Source: JARDZU01 sp963730285
GTDB taxonomy: Bacteria; Actinomycetota; Acidimicrobiia; Spongiisociales; ZC4RG35
DNA length: 64,000 bases
Direction: 5' to 3'
NCBI GenBank assembly: GCA_963730285.1
Contig: CAVSQY010000002.1
Span: 186,001 to 250,000, forward strand
The translations under genes and the position numbers were made by a program. Each line of letters opens with the position of its first letter. Position 1 is the first letter of the stretch. The notes beneath the pieces were generated by a model. That model ran no database searches and was not told where the DNA came from. It was given only the letters and a program-made list of their open reading frames with translations. Below are positions 41,353-49,230 of the stretch, one piece after another.

Positions 41353-42045
41353 TTACTCGGCCGATTCGGCCTCAGGCTTGTCTTCCGAAGCGCCCTCAGC
41401 TTCCTCATCAGACTCCTCGCCCTCGCCGATCTCTTCGCCCTCGAGACCCTCGAGACCCTCGACTTCTTCGGGCTCTTCGACGATTTCGGCAGCCGGTGTG
41501 GTGACGCTCATGACCACACCCTCCGGGTCTTCGACGTATTCGACTCCCTCGATTCTCGGAAGATCGGCGATGCGCAGCGAACCGCCCACCTCGACGTCGG
41601 ACACGTCCAACTCCACCCCTGACGGAATGGTGTTGGCAAGCGTCTCGACAAGGACGTGGGTGCGACGAGGCGAGAAGACCCCGCCTTCCCTCACGCCGAC
41701 GGGAGAGCCGACGAAATGGATGGCCACCTCGGCCTGGATGGTCTCGTCGAGGGATACCGTCACGAAGTCCACGTGCCGGTACTCGCTGCGAAATGGATGT
41801 CGCTCGATGACGCGGGCCATGGTGAGCAGCGTGTCCCCGCCTTCGATCTCGAGGTTGATCAATGCGTTCGACCCGGCTTCGGTGTGGAGAGCCACCTGAA
41901 GGTCATGGGCGTCGATCGCCACGTTGATGGGCTCCATCGACTTCCCGTAGACGATGCCAGGCACGCGGCCGGTCCGGCGAAGACGCCGCGACTCTCTCGA
42001 GCCGGTCTCCCGACCCGACTCGGCGCGCAGTGTCACTTCAGACAT
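41353..42045 (-). CDS. rplY: 50S ribosomal protein L25 / general stress protein Ctc
   Basis: Binds 5S rRNA. The 230-residue CTC-type L25 has the N-terminal L25 domain (VTLRAESGRETGSRESRRLR, VPGIVYGKS) and a beta-barrel C-terminal TL5 domain. It ends in a strongly acidic tail of Glu, Asp and Ala residues from about residue 190. ATG 42045 is preceded by AAGGAG at 7 nt. A promoter is visible upstream. Confidence 0.94.
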   Translation of the reverse strand: MSEVTLRAESGRETGSRESRRLRRTGRVPGIVYGKSMEPINVAIDAHDLQVALHTEAGSNALINLEIEGGDTLLTMARVIERHPFRSEYRHVDFVTVSLDETIQAEVAIHFVGSPVGVREGGVFSPRRTHVLVETLANTIPSGVELDVSDVEVGGSLRIADLPRIEGVEYVEDPEGVVMSVTTPAAEIVEEPEEVEGLEGLEGEEIGEGEESDEEAEGASEDKPEAESAE

Positions 42046-42080
42046 TCAAAGACTCCTTGAAGGGGTGTGGTGGACATCCA

Positions 42081-42110
42081 ATTATGGTCCGGGTCGCGTT
42101 GTTCTGCCAG
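42081..42110 (-). promoter_or_regulatory. Candidate sigma-70-type promoter of rplY-pth
   Basis: On the minus strand -35 CTGGCA (42105-42110) and -10 CATAAT (42081-42086) are separated by 18 bp. The predicted start lies about 7 nt after the -10, giving a leader of roughly 30 nt with an AAGGAG ribosome-binding site before the ATG at 42045. The element fits in the gap after the hydrolase gene. Confidence 0.5.
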
Positions 42111-42111
42111 A

Positions 42112-42744
42112 TCAGAGACCTTGGATCCATGTCGCAGACGCCTCGCTGAGCCGAGCGACCATCCTTTGGGAATCCCAACCTCCGCCCCGGAAGGAGTGAG
42201 TGGCCCCCTCGAGCACCTCAACTGTGGCGTTGGGAAGCGGCCGCAGGTAGCGGTCGAACAACTCCATCCTGCTCAATGCATCCTTCGTTCCCTGGAAGAA
42301 GAGCAAGGGAACTTCGACCTGCGGAAAGTGGTCGATGCGAAGGCGATCCTCCCGACCGGCAGGGTGCAACGGATAGGCGTAGAGGATGACACCAGCAGCG
42401 GGATAGCCTTCGGCGACCAAGTGGGTAGCGATCCGGCCACCCATGGAACGGCCGCCGAGAACCAGGCGATCCACGCGCCGGGCAAGTTGACCTGCGGCCG
42501 CCCGATGCGCGTCGAGCAGTTTTTCGGCCCGATCGGGACGCCTGCTCCCCCGCTCGGTGTACGGATAGTTGAAGGTCATCACGACATGGCCGCGGTCGGC
42601 GAGCGCGTCACGCAGGGAGACCATGAATGGATGGTCCTGGTTGGTCCCGGCACCGTGGGCGAGCAAGATCCCGGTCGACCCGGAGCCGGTGAGCCGCCCA
42701 GTGACCTTCTCATCACCCCAGGTGATCGTGGTTTTAGCGGCCAT
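42112..42744 (-). CDS. Alpha/beta hydrolase (dienelactone hydrolase / KANL3-Tex30-like)
   Basis: The 210-residue compact alpha/beta hydrolase has the oxyanion strand GILLAHGAGTNQDHPFM, the nucleophile elbow VLGGRSMGGRIATHL (G-x-S-x-G), the acid region LFFQGTKDALSRM and a late His in EGATHSFR. There is no lid domain or signal peptide. The substrate is unknown. TCTACTGGG lies shortly upstream of the ATG in the 32-bp divergent gap with pgl. Confidence 0.88.
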   Translation of the reverse strand: MAAKTTITWGDEKVTGRLTGSGSTGILLAHGAGTNQDHPFMVSLRDALADRGHVVMTFNYPYTERGSRRPDRAEKLLDAHRAAAGQLARRVDRLVLGGRSMGGRIATHLVAEGYPAAGVILYAYPLHPAGREDRLRIDHFPQVEVPLLFFQGTKDALSRMELFDRYLRPLPNATVEVLEGATHSFRGGGWDSQRMVARLSEASATWIQGL

Positions 42745-42764
42745 CGGATGCCCAGTAGAGCAGT

Positions 42765-42770
42765 TACCGT
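42765..42770 (+). promoter_or_regulatory. Putative -10 hexamer (TACCGT) of a leaderless promoter
   Basis: TACCGT ends 6 nt before the ATG at 42777 and no Shine-Dalgarno sequence is present. Confidence 0.38.
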
Positions 42771-42776
42771 GGTCGG

Positions 42777-43457
42777 ATGGAAGTGTCGGTCAGCGAGACA
42801 CCCGAGGCGGTGGCGGAGACGACATCGCGTCGCATCGCCGATTTGGTGTCGTCAGCGAAGGGGAGATTCTCCCTGGGCATTGCAGGCGGCACGACGCCCC
42901 GCGCCACATATCGGGCCCTGCGGGGCAGAGCCTCGGGGTGGCAGAACGTCGACGCCTGGCTGTCTGACGAACGCTGGGTGCCGCCAGACGATGAGCGGTC
43001 AAATGGGCTCATGGCCTCCCAAGCACTCTTCGATCACGTGGACGCTCAATTCCACCGGCCACGCTGGAGTGAGTACATGACACCGGAGGACTCCGCCGCC
43101 CATTACGAAGCCAACCTGAGGTCCATTCACGCGGACCGAAGACCCGACCTCGTTCTCCTCGGTCTGGGAGAGGATGGCCACACCGCTTCCTTGTTTCCGA
43201 ACACGAGAGCCCTGGGCGAACAGCACAGGTGGTACGTCGCAAACGATGTCGAGCAGTTGGGAGAGGATCGCCTGACCGCCACATTTCCGCTCCTGTGGAA
43301 ATCGCAGCTGATCATGATGATCGTTGTGGGAGAAGCGAAGGCCGAGGCAGTCAGGGTGAGTCTCGATGAGGGGACGACACCGGCCGGCCGGCTCGACGAA
43401 GGTGAGGCGGTGGTGGAGTGGTACCTGGATCACGGATCGGCATCATTGCTCGACTGA
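42777..43457 (+). CDS. pgl: 6-phosphogluconolactonase
   Basis: Second enzyme of the oxidative pentose phosphate pathway, hydrolysing 6-phosphogluconolactone. The 226-residue protein has FSLGIAGGTTPRATYRAL, the substrate loop WLSDERWVPPDDERSN, LVLLGLGEDGHTASLFP (catalytic Glu-Asp-Gly-His) and the C-terminal ASLL. The zwf and gnd partners are not in the window. The downstream lipoprotein gene starts inside its last 40 bp. Confidence 0.93.
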   Translation: MEVSVSETPEAVAETTSRRIADLVSSAKGRFSLGIAGGTTPRATYRALRGRASGWQNVDAWLSDERWVPPDDERSNGLMASQALFDHVDAQFHRPRWSEYMTPEDSAAHYEANLRSIHADRRPDLVLLGLGEDGHTASLFPNTRALGEQHRWYVANDVEQLGEDRLTATFPLLWKSQLIMMIVVGEAKAEAVRVSLDEGTTPAGRLDEGEAVVEWYLDHGSASLLD

Positions 43458-44347
43458 CCGGTCTACTCATCGCCGTGTCGCTCATCTTCGGCGCATGCTC
43501 GAGCGCATCGAGCGCGACCACATCCAGCTCCGCCGTCTCCTCGACGTCCACCACGATCGTGCCGGTGACCACGACAACCATCTCCACGACCACAACTGCC
43601 GCCCCTGCGGCCACAACGACCCAAGGCGCCACGGCTACCACGACCGAGCCAAGAGTGGAGGCCGATGCCGAGGTATTGATCCCGGACGGCGGAGGGCCTT
43701 TCCCAACCGCGGTACTGGTCCATGGGGGCGGATGGGTGATTGGGTCTCCGGCCATCATGGGGAATCTCGCCCGGTTCCTATCCGATCATGGCTACCTGAC
43801 CGTCAACACCCCATACGCGCTGTCGGGGGAAACCCCAGGGTTTCCGCAGGCCGTGGATGACGTGGCCTGCGCCGTGCGCGTGGCGGCCGCACAACCGCAA
43901 TCAGACGGGACGGTGGTGGTCATCGGCCACTCTGCCGGCGCCCATCTCGCAGCCCTGGTTGCATTGGACGACGGAGCATATGGCCGGGATTGTGACCTTC
44001 CCCCCTACATCCCGACTCGACTGATCGGCCTCGCCGGCCCGTACGACATCACGAGGCTGGGACCGCTCATGATCCCGTTTCTGGGCGGCACACCTGAAGA
44101 GGTCCCGCAGGCATGGCTAGACGGCAATCCCTTCAACCAGGTGGACAAGAACCCCGACCTCGACACGCTGCTCCTCACAGGAGATGAGGACGCCTTAGTC
44201 GATGTCAGCTTCGCTGAGGACTTCGCCAAGGCGCTGCAGCGATCGGGGAAGAGCGCCCAGGTGGAAGTGGTCAAAGGAGCGAGGCACAACGACATGCACG
44301 ACCCAGCCTTCGTCGGAGACCTGATCCTCGAGTGGCTGGGGCGTTGA
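43418..44347 (+). CDS. Alpha/beta hydrolase lipoprotein (BD-FAE/carboxylesterase-like)
   Basis: The 309-residue secreted esterase-like protein has a signal peptide (LTGLLIAVSLIFGAC) ending in a lipobox, then a Ser/Thr/Ala linker of about 55 residues. The hydrolase domain has the oxyanion motif VLVHGGGWVIG, nucleophile elbow VIGHSAGAHLAAL, acid LLLTGDEDALVDV and histidine KGARHNDMHD. It probably hydrolyses esters outside the membrane. Start GTG 43418 overlaps pgl by 40 bp. A later ATG cannot include the signal peptide, so the overlap is probably real. Confidence 0.88.
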   Translation: MVPGSRIGIIARLTGLLIAVSLIFGACSSASSATTSSSAVSSTSTTIVPVTTTTISTTTTAAPAATTTQGATATTTEPRVEADAEVLIPDGGGPFPTAVLVHGGGWVIGSPAIMGNLARFLSDHGYLTVNTPYALSGETPGFPQAVDDVACAVRVAAAQPQSDGTVVVIGHSAGAHLAALVALDDGAYGRDCDLPPYIPTRLIGLAGPYDITRLGPLMIPFLGGTPEEVPQAWLDGNPFNQVDKNPDLDTLLLTGDEDALVDVSFAEDFAKALQRSGKSAQVEVVKGARHNDMHDPAFVGDLILEWLGR

Positions 44348-44348
44348 G

Positions 44349-44756
44349 CTAGATCGGCGTCTCGCCCGGCCAGAGCACCCAGGCGCTCTCGTGACGGGTC
44401 ATTCCGATCTTCGGGTAGTAATCGACCGCTTTCGGAGCGGCGAGGAGGATCACCGTCGTCTCTGGAGCAGCCTCACGGGTCAGGCGAACGAGCTCCTTGC
44501 CGATTCCCTGATGTTGACGGTCGAGGCGAACAGCGAGGTCTGAGAGATAGGTGCAGTAGGACCAGTCGGTTATGCACCGCGAGATGCCCACCAGCTCATC
44601 GTTATCCCAGGCAGATATCACGAGATTCGCCTCCGAGAGCATCCGGTCCATGCGATCGCGATCATCGACGGGGCGCCGCTCACCGAGTGTCGAATCGACG
44701 TAGAGCTGGATCATGGCGTCGAGGGATAGTTCTGAGTTGGTGCGGTATTCGATCAT
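44349..44756 (-). CDS. GNAT family N-acetyltransferase
   Basis: The 135-residue small GNAT protein has the acetyl-CoA pyrophosphate loop RLDRQHQGIGKELVRLTRE and the beta-alpha segment LLAAPKAVDYYPKIGM. A start of IEYRTNSELSLDAMIQLY matches the YhfO-like group of minimal acetyltransferases. The substrate is unknown. It is convergent with the hydrolase lipoprotein (1-bp gap). Confidence 0.87.
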   Translation of the reverse strand: MIEYRTNSELSLDAMIQLYVDSTLGERRPVDDRDRMDRMLSEANLVISAWDNDELVGISRCITDWSYCTYLSDLAVRLDRQHQGIGKELVRLTREAAPETTVILLAAPKAVDYYPKIGMTRHESAWVLWPGETPI

Positions 44757-44812
44757 GGACCGGTCCAGAGCCTAGATCTCGCGGTGGTCGCTCACGTCCG
44801 AAGCTCCGATAA

Positions 44813-45733
44813 TCAGATCTCGGTGATGTTCCTCACCCTGACGCGTGGCCCGAACTTCGGCTCAGCACCAAGGCCGTGAAGGAGGCGGGCCACCCGCCCG
44901 CGATGAGGCCGGAACGGCTCGAGGAGCTCGAGCATCTCCTCATCGGTGCCCCGGGCCTGGCCGGTCAGTTGAAAGACCACTATGTGCTTGAGGTGGAAGT
45001 CGCCGACTTCGACCTGGTCGGCGTCGCCGTGCGATGGGGCGAGCGTCTTGGCCACGGTCCACGGGCCGACACCAGGGAACGCGAGCAACACCTTCGAAGC
45101 GACCGACGACTCCGACCCGGCAAGACGGTCGATGTCATCCGCGTGCGCCGCCAGCCGCTTCAGGACGTCCGCCCTTCGCTTCTCGAGATGAAGCTGGTGA
45201 AATCGCCAATATGGCGTCTCGGCGATGAGTCTCGGATTGGGTGGAAGCCTGAGGGAGCGGTTGGGGCCTGGTGCCGGCTCCCCGAATTCGGTGGAGAGGC
45301 CCTTCATGGCGGCATGCGCTTCCTGACCCGTCACCTTCTGGCCTACCAACGCTTTCACCAGAGAGTCGAAGACGAGGTCGGTGCGGCCGAATCGCCATCC
45401 GGGATGTCGTCTGTGCAGCTCGGCCACCCGTGTGTCTTCGGTCTCAAACCGGGCCGGATCGTCCTCCAGGCCGCCTATCGACCCGAGTCGCTCGAGCAAC
45501 CAGCCACCACCGGGCCCCCATGCGTCGCCCCGCAACTTCTCGAGGGACGGGCGGGTGATGCGCAAGGACGCGGGACCAGCCGCGGTACGGGCAGAGAGCC
45601 ACCAGCCATCACGGGCGAAGACGCCGTGAAGAGGGCGCAAGGTCGCTCTCAGGTCGAGCGGCCCCTCGATCGACACCGATCGCGACTGCGACCCCATATC
45701 TGGCATCTTGGTCGGTTCCCCGGTCACAGGCAT
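44813..45733 (-). CDS. AlkA-like DNA-3-methyladenine glycosylase (HhH-GPD)
   Basis: Base-excision repair glycosylase of about 306 residues. The HhH-GPD domain has LVFDSLVKALVGQKVTGQEA, the hairpin-helix LLAFPGVGPWTVAKTLA and the catalytic aspartate in QVEVGDFHLKHIV. The N-terminal part resembles the beta-domain of AlkA. No Cys4 Fe-S cluster loop is present, as expected for AlkA. In-frame ATGs at 45706 and 45697 are alternative starts, and the N-terminal dozen residues are uncertain. Confidence 0.87.
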   Translation of the reverse strand: MPVTGEPTKMPDMGSQSRSVSIEGPLDLRATLRPLHGVFARDGWWLSARTAAGPASLRITRPSLEKLRGDAWGPGGGWLLERLGSIGGLEDDPARFETEDTRVAELHRRHPGWRFGRTDLVFDSLVKALVGQKVTGQEAHAAMKGLSTEFGEPAPGPNRSLRLPPNPRLIAETPYWRFHQLHLEKRRADVLKRLAAHADDIDRLAGSESSVASKVLLAFPGVGPWTVAKTLAPSHGDADQVEVGDFHLKHIVVFQLTGQARGTDEEMLELLEPFRPHRGRVARLLHGLGAEPKFGPRVRVRNITEI

Positions 45734-45813
45734 TGGCTACTGCAGCGGTCGACAGCGCGGCCACAAGAGCCCGTGACAATGTTCAGAATTGGGACACGCC
45801 GCCCAAGGGATGG

Positions 45814-46329
45814 CTACCAGCGTTCACGGTGGACCAGCTCGTCGAGTGAACGTCGCTTGGGATTGACTATCGGCTTGAGCGGCCGGTCTGCGGGGTACCC
45901 GAGACTGATCAACCAGGTCAGGCGCTGGCCCTCGGGCAGACCCAGCACTTCAGTCGCCAGGGCGTAGTCGTGCACCGAGGCGTTGCGGCTCCCGATGCCC
46001 AGATCGGCGGCTGCAATCTGGATCGACATCGCGGCCTGGCCCAGGTCGAAGTTGATGGATGCGTTCTCACGGGGGTCATTGCTGTATGGCGCCACCAGCC
46101 CGATGGTGGCGGCCGACCCGACCATATGTGACGCTCCACGCCAAACCTCCGAGACGCGTTGCAGTTGCTCCCGATCGGTAATCACCACGAACGCCCATCT
46201 CTGCTCGTTGCGTGAGGACGGTGACCGCCGTCCGGCCTCCAGAATCTGATCGAGGTCACCGGCCGACACCGGCCGATCGTCGAACTCGCGCACACCTCGG
46301 CGCGCTCTTATCGCATCGAAAGTCTCCAT
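45814..46329 (-). CDS. Nitroreductase family FMN protein
   Basis: The 171-residue short nitroreductase-fold flavoprotein starts with the family pattern FDAIRARRGVREFDDRPV. It has the FMN segment EAGRRSPSSRNEQRWAFVVI and the late LPEGQRLTWLISLGYPAD. The substrate is unknown. TAGCGT lies 6 nt before the ATG, another leaderless-type start. Confidence 0.9.
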   Translation of the reverse strand: METFDAIRARRGVREFDDRPVSAGDLDQILEAGRRSPSSRNEQRWAFVVITDREQLQRVSEVWRGASHMVGSAATIGLVAPYSNDPRENASINFDLGQAAMSIQIAAADLGIGSRNASVHDYALATEVLGLPEGQRLTWLISLGYPADRPLKPIVNPKRRSLDELVHRERW

Positions 46330-46335
46330 AGCATG

Positions 46336-46341
46336 ACGCTA
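46336..46341 (-). promoter_or_regulatory. Putative -10 hexamer (TAGCGT) of a leaderless promoter
   Basis: TAGCGT on the minus strand lies 6 nt before the ATG at 46329, with no Shine-Dalgarno sequence. Confidence 0.35.
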
Positions 46342-46358
46342 GCCGACCCCCACGTTGG

Positions 46359-48581
46359 TCAGGCCGATGTCACCTCGACCGGGATTCCATTCAGCACCGC
46401 ATTGCCGGAGATCGGGTCCATGGCCCCCGTTGAAAGCCGATTGCTGTTGACACCCGGTCGCTTTGCCGCTGTTGAGAGCCGGGCCCCGTCCAGGTCGTGG
46501 CCCCACCCGTGTGGCAAGCTGACCACGCCGGGCATGATGTCATCGGTGATCGTCACTTGTGCCACCAAGGTCCCCGCTGCCGATGTCACCTTTGCCGGGC
46601 CATTCGCCTCCAGCCCGATCCGGCTGGCATCTGAGGGATTGATCTCCAGAGTGCACCTGTCCTTCCCCTGGACCAGCACGTCGATGTTGTGCATCCAAGA
46701 GTTGTTTGAGCGGACATGACGGCGCCCGACCAGGGTCATACCGCCGTTGACCGGCACCGAGGCTTGCGCCTGCAGCCGGGACATGTCACCAATGATCTGC
46801 TCCGGCGCCAATTCGATCTTGCCTGAGGCGGTCATGAGCGCCTCAGGCAACCGCGACTCCAGCGCCCCCAGATCGATCCCGTGGGGCTCCTCGCTCAAAG
46901 CCCTGAGGCTGAGGCCATCAGAGCCACTTTTGTAACCGTCTCCGTAGGGCCCGACTCTGACCAGGAAGTCGAGCATTCTCTCCGGCCCCGACCCGCCATC
47001 GGTCATGGCGAATATCTCCTCGGGTGGCCGACCATGGATCCGGGAAGCGGGGTCGGCCACGGCCGAGCCGACCATCGAGCCAAACACGGCGTCGTCCAAC
47101 ACACCGAGATCCGGGTCTGACCCCTGGCCGGTCAGGACCGCCCCCAATCTGAGGAGGGTCTCCCACTCGTCAAGGGCGCCGTGCGGGATCGGGAAGAGAG
47201 GCGGCGAGTAGTTCACGACATTTCGTACCGAGAGCCCGGCGAAGGCAAAGTCATAGTGACTTCGGCGCAAGGGCGACACTCCCGGAAGGATCACGTCGGC
47301 GTGACGGGTTGTCTCGTTGAGATAGATGTCCAGTGAGACCATGAAATCGAGCTCGGCCAAGGCGTGATCCAGACGATCACTGTTCGGAGTCGACAACACC
47401 GGGTTGCCGGCGATGGTGATCAAGGCCCTGAGACGTCCCGGTCCGGGCTCGAGGATTTCGTCGGCCAGTGTGGAAACCGGCAACTCTCCTCGGGTCTCGG
47501 GCAGCCCACGCGCTCGGCTCACCCATCTGCCCATTTGGAAGGCGCCGCGCCTGCGAGGCTGCTCATGAGCCGCGAGGGGAAACATCGCACCGCCCGGCCG
47601 GTCGAGATTCCCGGTCAGGACGTTCAATACGTCGACTAGCCATGAGGAAGCTGTCCCGAAAGCGGTGGTGTGTGTGCCGACCCGCCCGTATACGGCGGCG
47701 CTTTCAGACGCCGCCAGCTCCCGCGCCAAAGTCCGGATCAAGTCGGGCCTGACGCCGGTCGTGTCAGAGACGGCTTCCGGGCTCAGAGACTCCACGACTG
47801 CCGCCACGCGATCGAGGCCCACGATGTGATCCGACAGTCGTCCGGGCGCCAGCAGATCGTCTGCGAACAGGACGTTTGTCATCGCCGCCAGAAACAGCGC
47901 GTCGGTGCCGGGACGGATGAAGACATGCTCATCAGCCGCCGCCGCGGTCCGGGTGCGACGGGGATCCACCACCACGACCTTTCCACCTCGATCGCTGATC
48001 GCTCTCATTCGGCCGGGCCAGTCCGGGGCGGTGGCAAGGCTCCCGTTCGACTCCAGTGGGTTTGCGCCCAACATGAGCAGATACGAGGTGCGGTCGATGT
48101 CCGGGATCGGAATGAGGTCGGGGTGACCAAACATGAGCCCCGACGAGACATGCTTGGGCATCTGATCGACGGTGGCGGCGCTGAATATCGCCTTGGTTCG
48201 CAGCATTTTGAGAAAGACGCGGTTGTAGAGCGAGCCCGACATCGAGTGGACATTCGGGTTTCCCAGGTAGACGCCCACGATCCCCGGGCCATACTCCGCC
48301 ACCACTGGAGTGAACCGCTCTCCTATCAGCCGGAACGCCTCGTCCCAACCAGCAGGACGATGGGAGCCGTCCTTCTTGATCATCGGGGTACGCAGACGAT
48401 CGGGGTCCTCGTCGAGCTTGCCGAGGGTGGAGCCCTTGGGGCAGATGTATCCGTGACTGAACACATCCTCACGATCTCCGCGGATTCGGATGACCCTGCC
48501 CTCGTCGTGGGTCACTTCCAGACCGCAGGTCGCCTCACACAGTGGGCAGGTGCGAAAGTCGATGGACTGGGTCGTGAGCAA
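46359..48581 (-). CDS. Molybdopterin oxidoreductase (DMSO reductase family, formate dehydrogenase-like)
   Basis: Cytoplasmic molybdenum enzyme of 740 residues without a Tat signal. An N-terminal 4Fe-4S site reads CPLCEATCGLEVTHD, with the fourth Cys in GYICPKGSTL. Molybdopterin-guanine-dinucleotide regions include SYLLMLGANPLESNGS, VVVVDPRRTRTA and, at the C-terminus, LPHGWGHDLDG. The region that carries the Mo-ligating Cys or Sec in formate dehydrogenases reads TVDQMPKHVSSGLMFG, with no Cys, Sec or conserved Ser in the expected place, so the reaction is unclear. The TTG at 48581 has GGAG 8 nt upstream. Confidence 0.88.
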   Translation of the reverse strand: MLTTQSIDFRTCPLCEATCGLEVTHDEGRVIRIRGDREDVFSHGYICPKGSTLGKLDEDPDRLRTPMIKKDGSHRPAGWDEAFRLIGERFTPVVAEYGPGIVGVYLGNPNVHSMSGSLYNRVFLKMLRTKAIFSAATVDQMPKHVSSGLMFGHPDLIPIPDIDRTSYLLMLGANPLESNGSLATAPDWPGRMRAISDRGGKVVVVDPRRTRTAAAADEHVFIRPGTDALFLAAMTNVLFADDLLAPGRLSDHIVGLDRVAAVVESLSPEAVSDTTGVRPDLIRTLARELAASESAAVYGRVGTHTTAFGTASSWLVDVLNVLTGNLDRPGGAMFPLAAHEQPRRRGAFQMGRWVSRARGLPETRGELPVSTLADEILEPGPGRLRALITIAGNPVLSTPNSDRLDHALAELDFMVSLDIYLNETTRHADVILPGVSPLRRSHYDFAFAGLSVRNVVNYSPPLFPIPHGALDEWETLLRLGAVLTGQGSDPDLGVLDDAVFGSMVGSAVADPASRIHGRPPEEIFAMTDGGSGPERMLDFLVRVGPYGDGYKSGSDGLSLRALSEEPHGIDLGALESRLPEALMTASGKIELAPEQIIGDMSRLQAQASVPVNGGMTLVGRRHVRSNNSWMHNIDVLVQGKDRCTLEINPSDASRIGLEANGPAKVTSAAGTLVAQVTITDDIMPGVVSLPHGWGHDLDGARLSTAAKRPGVNSNRLSTGAMDPISGNAVLNGIPVEVTSA

Positions 48582-48636
48582 TGGTTTTCTCCGCAGGTGG
48601 TCGCTTCAACCTACACCCCGGCCATGGCGATGGCAG

Positions 48637-49230
48637 TCAGTGATGGCCGGGCACGCCACCACGGGTGGTTAGCAAACGAGACCACTGTGCGAGAGTCGAA
48701 ACCAGCGCGTCGGCCTGGTCTGGATACAACCTGATGTAGTTGCGCATTGGCGGCAATGCGATGCTGACATGGGTGGCGCCCATCAACTCGATGGTGGTGA
48801 CCCACTCACCATCGGCGAGGACCGCTTCGAACTCGGTGAAGTCGAGTGGGAGGACGGCGCTCTCGAAACCCGCATCGTCACCTGCAGCATCGGCGAGACC
48901 AGAGACGGGCACACCGCCCCCTTTTGCCCGCACCTCCACGCCGGTCCGCCGGAGTGCACCGGTGTGCCGAACGGTCATTTTGCCCGGGCCCTCGATCTCG
49001 GAGGGCAACCGAGTCACGAACTGCGCGATCTCGTTGTGACCGAGGAAACGTCGCTCCACTCTCTCCATGACCTCGAATACGAGCACGCCCTCATCGGTCG
49101 CGAAACGGGCGTGGCCCGGGCCCAGCTCCTCCGCCCTGAGCCCGGGTAAATCACCTACCAAGAGCCGGAGAAGCCGTCCCGCCCGATATGAGCGGGGCAG
49201 CCGGGGCGCTCGGCCCCGGTCGCGCTTCAC
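48637..49230 (-). CDS. Unrecognised 197-residue protein coupled to the APC permease
   Basis: No family is recognised with confidence. It is a soluble, basic-N-terminal protein with YRAGRLLRLLVGDLPGL, then beta-rich segments (GVLVFEVMERVERRF, GKMTVRHTGALRRTGVEV) and WVTTIELMGATHVSIALPP near the end. No signal peptide or catalytic motif is visible. Its start overlaps the permease stop by 4 bp, so the two are made together. A role as permease partner or catabolic accessory is possible but unproven. Confidence 0.65.
   Translation of the reverse strand: MKRDRGRAPRLPRSYRAGRLLRLLVGDLPGLRAEELGPGHARFATDEGVLVFEVMERVERRFLGHNEIAQFVTRLPSEIEGPGKMTVRHTGALRRTGVEVRAKGGGVPVSGLADAAGDDAGFESAVLPLDFTEFEAVLADGEWVTTIELMGATHVSIALPPMRNYIRLYPDQADALVSTLAQWSRLLTTRGGVPGHH

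Noticed and set aside
47670..48734. 354-residue plus-strand frame antisense to the molybdopterin enzyme
   Set aside because: Antisense shadow; the minus strand has intact Fe-S and molybdopterin motifs.
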